Shown in pieces: positions 46,501-58,500 of a stretch of DNA of 64,000 bases. Origin of the DNA: Echria macrotheca (Eukaryota; Ascomycota; Sordariomycetes; Sordariales; Schizotheciaceae); the NCBI GenBank assembly GCA_030411725.1, contig MU839828.1, positions 930,001 to 994,000 on the forward strand, in the 5' to 3' direction. Numbering within the stretch: the first letter of the stretch is position 1; each line of letters opens with the position of its first letter. The position numbers and the translations under genes are program-made. Below the pieces are notes generated by a model. It saw only the letters and a program-made list of their open reading frames with translations. It ran no database searches and was not told the origin of the DNA.

Positions 46501-49500
46501 TTTGCGTTCCCCGAGATGAGGATCGAACAAATGGCAACTTGGCTGCATTCATGGAAGAGAGTGGCGTTACCATGACACTCCTCACCCCTTCGTTTGCTCG
46601 AACACTTCAACCTACAGACGTCCCCAGTTTGGAGACCCTCATTTTGGGCGGCGAGGCCATGTCACGAAGCCATCTTGAGCGATGGGCCGATAAGCTTACC
46701 CTTGTCAACGCGTACGGCCCAAGCGAATGTGCCGTGGTGGCCAGCGTCAAGTCAAAGATGAACTCCGAGGCGGATCCAGCAAACTTGGGAAAATCCATCG
46801 GCAGAGCTTGGATCGTGGACCCCCGCAATCATGACCGGTTGGCACCGGTCGGATCTGTTGGCGAGCTCTTGGTCGAGGGGCCGATATTGTCATCCGGCTA
46901 TCTCCGCAACGACGCCAAGACCCGCGATGTTTTTATCGAGGGTCCCAGATGGGCAACATTATCAGGCTTTCGATATACCGACATGGAAGCCGGGAACCAC
47001 CGCCGTCGCTTCTACAAAACCGGTGACCTGGTCCGGTTTGCCGACGGAGAGTCAGGCGAGATGCTCTATGTTGGTCGTAAGGACAGTTCACAGGCAAAGA
47101 TCAACGGTCAACGACTCGAGCTGGACGAGATTTCTCATCATCTTGACGCTGATAACTCAGTTCGGCACTCGGTCGTCATTGTTCCCAAGACTGGACCATG
47201 TGCTGGGCGCCTGACCTCGGTCATAGTTCCGAGTCGGGCATTTGATGAGACACTCCATATCCCCGGTGCCAAGTTTGAGCTTGTCGTCACGGACAAGACA
47301 TTTTCTCTCGCAGAGGATATACAGGAGCGTCTCAGAGAGAAAGTGCCGGCATACATGGTCCCATCAATGTGGATCTTGCTCTCGCATATTCCACTCTTGC
47401 CGTCTGGGAAACTCGACAGGCTCAGCGTCGCCAAATTCCTCGAGTCTACTCTGACGGAGGATATTCTGGCCAAGATAACTGGTCAGCTATCGCCCAGCTC
47501 TCGAAACGCCACCGGTCAGGTGCAAACACCGTCCATTCCGTCCGTTGATGAGCAACTCCGAGCCATTTGGAGTGAAGTCCTGAACGTGCCCGTGTCCAGG
47601 GTCGGGGACAGCGTCTCGTTCCTGCACCTCGGGGGAGACAGTATCAGCGCGATGCAAGTCATGGCCAAATGCAGGACACTCGGAATCCAGGTCAACGTGC
47701 ACGACATTATTCATTGCAAGTCGATCCATCATCTTGCTGTCAAGCTTGGAGTGCAGAAACCCCACAGGCCGGCAGCAGTCGCCAACGAGGATCATCATGA
47801 CTTTGATCCTTCACCAATTCAGCAGCTCTACTTCGATGTGGCTCACAACGGTGATAGCCGCACAGAGCGTCAGTTTAATCAAAGCATCCTTCTTCGACTA
47901 CGCAAAGGGGTCGATCCGCAGCAATTCGCTCGTGGCATACAAGCTCTCGTTGAGACACATTCGATGCTCCGCGCTCGTTTCCGCCGTAACGGGACCGGCG
48001 TCTGGCGCCAACGTATCACGGCCGATGTCACTGGTTCATATCGCTACAACGTGTCCACGCTGAGAACCGCGAGCCGCATGCAAAAGCGTATCCAGGCTTC
48101 CCAGCGGTCCCTTGATATTCAAAACGGGCCGCTGCTGGCAGCTGAGTGCTTCGTCATTGGCAGTCAGATGGACGTGTACGCTTTCGTAGCGATACACCAC
48201 TTGGTTGTCGACGTCGTATCTTGGGGCATATTGCTGCAGGATCTGGAGGATTTCTTTACGACTGGGACCATCAAGACTCCGGTCTCAATGCCATTCCAAG
48301 CATGGAATCGCGCCCAAGCGCAGCGGGCCGAACAAGAAAAATGCGGAACGAGGCTGTTGCCACATCGCGAGGCCCCTATCCTGGACCTAGAGTATTGGGG
48401 CATGGTCGGCAAAGCGAATGTCCAAGGCGACGCCATTGTCTCAACCGTGGATCTTGATAGCTCGACCACATCGCTCCTTCTGGACCAGAAGCTTCACGGC
48501 CCGCTGGAAACGGAACCGCTGGATATTCTGCTAGCAGCCTTATTACTCTCGTATCAGACCTTATCTCCCGGCCGACGTGGAGTCCCGACCGTCTTCAACG
48601 AGGGTCACGGACGTGAGCCCTGGGACAGCGACCTCGATCTGTCGAGGACCGTCGGCTGGTTTACCACCCTGTGCCCAGTGCATCTTCCCCAAGAGTCATC
48701 TCAGGAGAATGAAATCGCGAAAGCCGTCTTCTGGGTTAGAGACTACCGAAGGCGCTTGTCTGGCAGTGGACGTCCTTATTTCGCATACCAGGTTCTGACA
48801 CCCCAGGGACGCGAGGACTTTGGGCAACCCGGTACGGTTGAGATTCTATTCAACTATCTCGGACAGATCCAGAACCTACTGAGGGAGAATAGTTCCCTTC
48901 AACTGGTTCACGACGTTGCATATTCTGCGTCCGACATTGGCAAGGGTGTTCCCCGTTTCGCCCTCATTGAGGTGTCGGCACAAGTGTCTGATTCGATGAT
49001 GCGGATCTCGATCTCCTACAACAAGCACATGAGCCACCAAGATTCACTCGGAAAACTTGCTAGCGAGTATCAGCGGGTCCTCCAAGAGGCCTGCGAGCGT
49101 TTACGTCTGCCTCCCCAGCGCAGCATGACGGGGCGTTTCGACTTGCTCCCTCTCACATATTACGGTGCGGACAACTTGGATCGCTGCCTCCGAGACATCA
49201 ACGTCCTCATCGATGATGTCCAGGATGTCTATCCCTGCTCGCCGATGCAGCGTGGCATTCTGCTTAGCCAGCTGCGCGACCCAGAGAAGTACGCCTACCA
49301 TGCCGTATTCCAGCTCGACTGCAATTTGGGGGCGGTTGACATTGGACGTTTGCGCGATGCTTGGCAGAAGGTCGTGGATCGCCATTCGGCTCTGAGAACC
49401 GTCTTCATCGACACACTGGGCGATGAAGGTCTGATGGACCAGGTTGTGCTACGGAGAGCCCAGGCACGTATGGATCTGCTTCGGTCGGACTCATACGATG

Positions 49501-52500
49501 GCGCCTTGGAATGCCTGAGCAAGTTGGACCACATCAGCTACAACGAGAAAACGCCTCCGCATCGCTTGTCAATTTGCAAGTCAAGCAGTGGACACATTTT
49601 CTGCCGTTTAGACATCAGCCACGCAATCTGCGACGGGTCCTCGATGCCCATCCTTCTCGAAGACTTATCCAAAGCCTATGGAGGCACCCTTCACCACGAA
49701 ACCGCCCCGGCATACCGAGACTACATCTCCCACATCCAATCCCAGCCACGGACGGAGAGCGTCAAGTACTGGAAGGAATACCTCTCTGATGCCGAACCAT
49801 GTCTCTTCCCCGCACTGAATGACGGGGATTCCGAGGCGGAGAAATCGTTGGGATCCCACATCATCACCATCGCGAATGTGGCAAGCGTCATGGCGTACTG
49901 CGCCAACTCATCCATCACCCTTTCCACGTTCTTCCAGCTCGTGTGGGGCCTGGTGCTGAGAACGTACACCGGATCGGATCAAGTCTTGTTTGGCTATCTT
50001 GCCTCCGGCCGAGATATCCCCCTGCCCAACATTGACAGGGCTGTTGGTGCCTTTATCAACATGCTTGTCTGCCGGCTTGATCTCCCCGTGGACGCCGAAC
50101 TGGGCGATGTCATGGACACTCTGGCGGGGGACCTCTCAGCAGCCATGTTACACCAGACTTGCTCTCTAGCAGAGATCCAACACGAGATCCACCTTGTCAC
50201 TTCTTCCCTGTTCAACACCGCCTTCACATATCAAAAGCGTGCCTCGCGTCTCAAAGGTCGCCCCTCCGCCGCCATTCCCACGCTCAAGTACCAAGTTCTC
50301 AGCGCCGAAGACCCAAGCGAATACGCTGTAGCCGTCAATGTCGAGGCCACGGACGAGACGGTTGATATTCACTTCAGCTACTGGAGAAACATCATCTCAG
50401 AAGCCCAGATCAGGAACATCTCCGGCACGTTTGTCCAAATCGTCAATGACCTGATCTCGAATGCCCCTGACGACTACACCGTGGGCGAGATTGATCTCCT
50501 CGGTCAGCCCGGGATCGATCAAATCCTGCGGTGGAACGACTTCAGTCCACCTCACGTCGAGAGGTGCATCCACGATCTGATTTCCGAGAATGCGGATACA
50601 CTTCCGGCCACTACACCTGCCGTGCACGGCTGGGATGGTGCGTTCACATACCGGGAGCTGAGCAAAATCACCGACGCGGTAGCTCAACAGCTAATTGCCT
50701 TTGGTGGTATTGGCCCAGACGATTTTGTCCCGCTTTGCTTCGAGAAGTCGGCGTGGGCTGTGGTCGCCCAAGTCGCTGTCTTGAAGGCGGGCGCCGCATT
50801 CGTCAGTTTGGATCCAGCTCATCCAGACAGCCGGCTACGAGAACTGGTGCAAGACATTGGTGCGAAGTTTGTCATCTGCTCCGCAAACAATAGCGCCAGA
50901 ATGGAGCGCATCACAGATCGTCTCTTTGTGGTCGGGCCGGACTCCCCGTCATCCCTCGCGACAACTCAGCCACACATCCGGACAAACGTCACCCCTTCTC
51001 ACGCCGCCTATGTTATATTCACCTCAGGCACCACAGGGAAGCCCAAGGGAACCGTCATCGAGCATGGCGCATTCTGTACCGGCGCCCTGGCCCATGCTGA
51101 GGCCATGTTCATGCGCCGTGGCTCCCGAGTCCTGCAATTTGCATCTTACACATTCGATGCAAGCATCATGGAGACCCTTTCCTGTCTTCTCGTTGGGGGC
51201 TGTGTCTGTGTCCCTTCGGACGAAGACAAGATGAACGACCTCGGTGCCGTCATTCGGAACATGGGTGTGACCTGGACTCTTCTGACCCCATCGGTGGCCA
51301 GCACTATCAAGCCGGAGAGCGTTCCCGGGCTACAGACTCTCGTCACTGGAGGGGAGGCCATGTCCACTGGTCACATATCTAGATGGGGAACCCAGTGTGC
51401 CCTGGTCAATGCCTATGGACCAACGGAATGTTCGGTTGTGGCGACGACAAGTACAAAAGTCGATGAATCTCATCGCTTACACAACACCGATCCGTCTACC
51501 ATCGGCACGGCTGTCGGTGGTCGCATTTGGGTGGTGGATGCCCAAAACCCCGACCGCTTGGCACCAGTCGGTGCAGTAGGGGAGCTGGTCGTTGAGGGAC
51601 GTCATGTTGCCCGGGGCTATCTGCACAGGCCTGAGCAGACAGCCAAGTCATTTCCTCAGACCCTGGCCTGGACGAGTCATCCTGCCTTCGGGTCGGGGAT
51701 CTTTGCCCGCGGCGACAAGATGTACCGCACGGGTGATCTCGTACGATATAACTCGGACGGATCCATCTCCTACATTCACAGGAAGGATACACAGGTGAAG
51801 GTGAATGGCCGACGAATCGAGCTGGGCGAGATTGAGTTCCATTGCCAAGCAATCCTACCAGAAGACGCCCAATCCGCGGTCGAGATTGTTCAGCACAACA
51901 ACAGCAAGATGCTCGCTGTCTACCTCTGCATCGGATCACCCACGCCGGTCAACGATGCAAGCGCCCTATTGCCCATGACGGATGCATTCAGCGAGCTCGC
52001 CCACACCATGGATGATCACGTATCTCGACATCTTCCGGCATACATGGTTCCTCAGATCTTTGTTCCAATGGCTACCATGCCGTGGACAACGGCAGGTAAA
52101 CTCGACCGCAGACGGCTTCGGCAAATCGTGGAAGCAGCAGATCGGGAGACCATCTTCTCCTACAGACTCTCGAAGTTGAAAGCCCCCGGAAAACGGAAAG
52201 CGCCCGCCAATGAAGCTGAATCAACGATGCAGAAACTCTGGGAGTCGACCCTTGGACTTCCTGCTGGCTCAGTCGGCGTGAACGACAACTTCTTCCGTCT
52301 GGGTGGCGACTCACTCACCGCCATGAAATTGGTCGGTCAAGCCCGGGCTCATCGGGTCAATCTCTCAGTTCTTGATGTGTTCGAAAACCCGGTCTTGGCG
52401 GATATGTCGGGAACTTTTGGTGGTTCTGAGACCACGACGTTAGAGAGCAACCCTCAACCTTTTGAGCTGCTGTCGGAACCACAGTCCGAGATTCAGGTGT

Positions 52501-55500
52501 TGGTCCGCGACATCGCCCAGCAGTGCCAACTCTCAACAGATCAGGTTACGGATATCTACCCATGCAGTCCACTACAGGAAGCCCTCTTCGCCCTCGCCAA
52601 TAAGCAGACCGGCGCCTATGTTGCGGTCAACACATTGCGGCTTCCCAAAGACCTCGACCTGGAACGCTTCAAGCAGGCTTGGCAAACAGTGTCCGATGAC
52701 ACTGACACTCTTCGCACCCGAGTTCTACACATACCTACCTCCGGCTTCCTCCAAGTGGTTGTTGCGCCCCATCGAATCAACTGGTATGAGGAATCGTCGC
52801 TCGACGATGCTATCTGTAATGGGGGCAGCATAGGGTCGCAGAACGGCGGGGCGTTGACCAGATATTCCATCGTTCCCGGAGAGGACGGCACGCCTTCCTA
52901 CTTCGTCTGGTCCATCCACCACGCGCTTTACGATGGCTGGAGTCTTCCCAAGATTGCGAGCCGGGTTCAGCATCTTTACGAGAGCGGCTCAAGGAGTATC
53001 CAAATCAGGTCCAATATCGCATCATACTCCAGCTTTATCAGGTATCTCAAACTGAGAGCTGCGTCTGAGTCGGAAGTCTTTTGGAAGAAAAATCTCGAGG
53101 GCAGCCTCACTGTCACACACTTTCCAGAACTTCCAGTCTCCATCAATGATCAGTCTCCAACATTCCGAACCGAGACATGCGAGGTCAAGATTGACCGACA
53201 AAGCTTCCGTGCCGATGTCACCATCCCAACCATCGTCAGGGCGGCCTGGGCAATGCTGATTTCCGCATATACCGGAACAGTTGATGTCGTTTTTGGGGAG
53301 ACACTATCTGGCCGCAATATCGACGTGCCCGGGATCGAGGATATTTCAGGGCCTACCTTCGCCACGGTCCCGATGAGATTCCAGGTTCGCCGGAGTTTCA
53401 ACCTGGGCATGTTCCTAGCGAGCATTCAGAAGCAGGTGAATCACATGGCTCCTCATCAGCACATGGGACTGCAGCACATCAAGCGACTTGACGATGACTG
53501 CGCAGCCGCCTGCGCATTCCAAAGCCTCCTGACGATACAATCTCTCACTTCCGACCCTGGCCAGCAGAACCAGTGGAATTTCGAAGGTGGTTCCTCGGGC
53601 GAGAGCTTCTTCACCAATCCACTGGTATTGGAGTGTATCATTGTCGGTGGCACAGTTCAGGCCACGATTCACCATGACCAGAGAATCATGTCCTCTTGGC
53701 ATGCACAACGGCTCACCGCTCAGTTCAAGTCGACTTTGGAGAGTCTGTTCCTCAAGGCGGCAGACAAGCAATCTACACTCGTTTCCATCAGCACTACAAG
53801 CGCCGAGGATTATGCACTCATCAAGGAGTGGAACGCAGCGTACGACACTGTAGGAAGTGTGGTGAACTCCACAATCCACGGCCTTTTCCTGGAGCAGGCT
53901 GCGCTGCATCCTCAGCGACTGGCTGTCAATGCTTGGGATGCTCAGCTCACATACGCCGAAACACAAGCTCACGCTACTCAGCTCGCACTTCATCTTCAAA
54001 CTGCCGGCTTACCGGCAGGCAGCATGGTTCCGGTCTGCATTGAGCGGAGTGCCTGGACCATTGTCGTTCTCATGGCTATTCTCATGACCGGCAGCGCGTT
54101 TGTCCCATTCGACCCAGCGCACCCCCTGACACGACAGAAAGAGATCCTGGAGTCGCTTTCCGCGGAGTTTATCATCTGCAGTCCTGAATACAAGGCTCGA
54201 TTTGCCGACACCGTCAAAATTTGTGTTACGGTCGATGAAGGCTGGTTCCATACACAGCCTTCATACCAGGATCCTCCGCGTTTCTTCGGTTCCCCGGACG
54301 ACAAAGCATATATCCTCTACACCTCCGGCAGCACTGGCCGTCCGAAGGGCGTAGTCGCCACCCACCGCGCTTTCTGCAGCTCATCACGCGGATACGCTCT
54401 GGCGACCAACATGACGGAAGCCTCCCGGGTTTTACACTTTGCCTCACTCACATTCGATGTTGCCCTCATGGAGGTGTTAACCCCCCTGACACTCGGCGCA
54501 TGCGTGTGCGTGCCTACGGAGGAGTCTCGACTGCACAACCTAGGGGGTGCAATCTCACAGCTCGGAGCATCCTGGGCGTTCTTGACCCCATCAGTCGCCA
54601 ATCTCCTCGATCCAGCAGACGTTCGCTCAGTCCTCAAGACACTCGTCTGTGGCGGGGAGGCTATGGTAGACGAGACAGTAGCTCGTTGGGCGGACGAAGT
54701 CGAGTTGATGAACGGCTACGGACCAACTGAGGCATGCGTATTGGCCATCATCAACCCCAGCGTCTCCCAGGAAAGGGATCGCAGTATCATTGGTCGCGCC
54801 CACACGGCTGGACAAGCGTGGATTCTGGGGCTCAATGGTCCAGGTTGTGACATGTTAGCACCCGTGGGTGCGGTCGGAGAGCTTACCATCAGTGGACCAT
54901 TGTTGGCGCAGGGGTATCTCAATGACCCAGTCAAGACCGCCGAGGTATTTGTTGAGGAGGCACTTCTGCCTGGGGCAGGGTCAAGCCAGCCCGGTCCGCT
55001 TATGCGCTTCTACCGTACCGGTGACCTCGTGCGGTACCGCCATGATGGTGCCCTCGAGTTTATCGGCCGCCGGGACGGCCAAGTCAAAGTGAACGGCCAG
55101 CGCATCGAGCTCGGCGAGGTCGAAAGCCGATTGTCAGCGGACAATCACGTTCAGCTTGCTGTGGTTGCTCAGCCGAAGTCCGGGCCTTGTGAGAAGCAAC
55201 TCGTGGCCGTCATTACCTTGGCCATCGACTCCGAAACAAACGACTCAGCCCCTATGTCACTGGTCCCTGGCAGTTCTTCGGCATGCCAGCCTGCCGACGG
55301 CTCACCAGAGTGGCTAGCGAAAGCACGAGCCGAGGTGGCTAGCATGAAATCCAAGCTCGCGGAAACCCTTCCGTCTTTCATGGTGCCCTCAGTGTGGATT
55401 GTGCTGGAGTCCATGCCGGTCGTCGTCTCAGGCAAGCTGGACCGGCAACGAGTCACCAAGTGGCTTGCCGGAATGGATCACGAGACCTTCGAGACAGTCA

Positions 55501-58500
55501 CTCAGAGATTTACATCATCAGAGACTACTGATGTTGAGAGTGAACTAACTAAGCCCGTGAAAATGTTGAGGGAAGTTTGGGCAGAGGAGCTACGAGTTCC
55601 ACTAGATCGGGTCACAACGGACCGGACGTTCATGAGTCTCGGTACGTCCCCTCCCCACCACATTGGCAGAACTGAATGGCTAATATAACCTGTAGGTGGT
55701 GACAGCATCAGAGCTATGGGCATTGTTTCACGAGCCCGCAGAGCCGGGCTGAGTGTCACTGTCCGAGATGTGCTGGGCTCCAAGTCCATCGTCCATCTCG
55801 CCCGCGTCGCGAAACAGCTAGCGCCACAGACTACTCCCATCCCCTCGGCAGAAGTTGAAGAGGAGGCTCTCTTCTCTCTATCTCCAATCCAGGAGCTCTA
55901 CTTCAGGCTCTCGGAGGAATACAGCGGTTCCTCCCGCTTCAACCAAAGCGTTACTTTCACTGTTCCGGGACATATTGCCGGCTCCAAGATCAGGGACGCC
56001 ATCAACTCCATTGTCACCCGTCATTCTATGCTCAGGGCACGCTTTTCGAAGGGAGACAATGGTAGCTGGCTGCAACGGATTATCAAGAACAACGAAACGG
56101 CCTACGGATTTTCGACACACGAGCCCACTTCCCTGGACGAGGCAGCCAAGGTGGTGGCATGCGCCCAACGCAGTCTATCCATCGAGCACGGCCCGGTTTT
56201 CAGAGTAGACGTCATGAACATCCTCGGCGATGACAGGTCCACCATTTCCATGATCGCACACCATCTCTGCATCGACATGGTATCATGGCGCATCATACTC
56301 TCCGACTTATCCGATCTACTACAGAATCGGGAACTTGAGGCCCAAGCCCCAATCTCCTTCAAGTCTTGGTGCGCCTTGCAAGCGAAGTCCCTGGATGCAA
56401 ACGTCCGTCAGCCCCTGGAAGAGACTTCTGCGGACATCAACTACTGGGACTTGCATGGGCCGTCCGTGTACGGAAACGCGGAGACAGAAACATTCACTCT
56501 AGACTCGACCATGACCAGTCTCGCGCTCGCGGACAGTCACCAAGCTTTCGGCTCGAAACCCACCGACCTATTCGTCGCGGCTCTCGCACATTCTTTCTCC
56601 AGAATCTTCCGGGACAGGGGCGTCCCAACCGTCTACAACGAGAGCCACGGCCGGGACACTCTACAGCAATCGACCGTCGATTTATCTCGCACTGTCGGGT
56701 GGTTCACCAGCATCTCCCCTCTGGCAATCAGGGTGGCGGATGACAACCTCCCCGATACTGTGAGGCGAGCCAAGGACGTTCGTCGCAGCATTCAAGACAA
56801 TGGGAGGTCGCATTTCGCCGCTAAATTCTCTGGCCCATCGAGCCAGCCAGTGCCACCAATGGAAGTCTTGTTCAACTATCTAGGTGAAGGTGTAACGACT
56901 AAGGAGTCAGCCGAAGACCTGATTCATTCTATCGACCTTGGAAACGACGAAAGCGTGGGAGATGTCGGCCCAGAGACGAATAGGATGGCTCTGTTCGAGA
57001 TCAGTGCTAGTGTTGTTGGGGACTGTCTTCAGTTCAATTTCATCCACGACCGCACCTTGGCTCGGACCAACCAAGTCCGATGCTGGATCAGAAGCTACAG
57101 AGATACTCTCATCGAGATGATTCAGTGCCTGGTCCAGAGGTCACCCGAGCCAACGCTGACCGACTTCTCGCTCTTGCCCCTGACATATGACAATCTTCGA
57201 ACTCTCATCAAGAAGACTTTCCCCTCGGCAAGAGTCACACCCGGTGATGTCGAGGACATTTATCCGTGCACACCTGTTCAAGAAGGCATGTTGATCGGTC
57301 AACTACGAGATCCGGAAGCCTACCGTTATCACGCTATCTACCGGGTCAACACCAGGGGTGGTTCACTGAATCCGGACTCGAACCCGAACCCGAACCGGCT
57401 CGCCCGCGCCTGGCAAAAAATCGTTGATCGGCATGCCGCCCTTCGAACAATCTTCATCGAGAGTGTTCACAGAGGCGGTATGTTCGATCAATTGGTCCTG
57501 AAGAAAGCTGAAAGTGGTGTTGTGGTCGTTCACTGCAGGGACGACCAAGTGTCGGCCACACTTGCACAAGCCAGCCTCACCGAGCCTAGATGCAACGGTC
57601 CCCAGCTTCCACACCATCTGGTGATCTGCAATACGCCCAGCGGGCAGATCACTGTGAAACTTGAATTCAACCATGCTGCCGTCGATGGCGGTTCCCTCGG
57701 AATCATCCTAGATGAGCTGGCCTCCCAGTACGCCGGTCAACTTGATGCGGACGAGGGGCCCCTTTATAGCAACTACATCCGGTATATTCGCAGTCTGCCC
57801 GCCCACGAAGACAAGAACTACTGGGTGCAATACCTGAAAGGCGTTCGACCCTGTCACTTCCCACGACTGAACACCACGGATGCCAATCCTCCGGCAACGC
57901 GCCAGTTGTGCTCGATGCGGTTGAGATTCGACAACTTCAGGGGACTCCGCCGTGTATCAGAACGGATCCAGGTCACACTTGCCAACATGATGCATGCCGC
58001 ATGGGCTCTTGTCCTAAGCGAATACACTGGATCTGACGATGTATGCTTCGGCTATCTCGTCGCGGATCGGGATGTCCCGGTGGATAACATCCACCGCACC
58101 GTCGGAACCCTGATCAATATGCTGTGCTGCCGGGTGGAAATCACAGGCTCACAGTCGAGAGATGAAATCCTCCGCCAGATTCAAGAGCAACATCTTCAAA
58201 GCATGCAGTTCCAGCGCTGCTCTCTCGCTCTGGTTCAGCATGAGCTCGGGCTCGGGGGTAAGCCCTTGTACAACACTTCGATTTCCACGCAGAGCAGTCA
58301 AGAGGTGGAATCAGTAGGAAAGGAAGGCATCTCATTCGAGCTTCAACAGGGTCATGATCCGAGCGAGGTATGTGGCTAATTATTCCCTCTATACCTTAAC
58401 AAGAGACTGACTTGCACATCATAGTACGCCATTACTCTCAATATCGACACCGCTCCGGGCGATGAAGGTGTCGTCTTCAGGTACTGGTCGGACCATGTCA

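Noticed and set aside
38227..58379. The NRPS region could be read as several separate long genes or as frameshifted pseudogene pieces
   Set aside because: Breaks at 46118, 46305, 55642 and 58368 have GT-AG borders, and splicing rejoins A3, T5 and the C5-T6 linker in frame.
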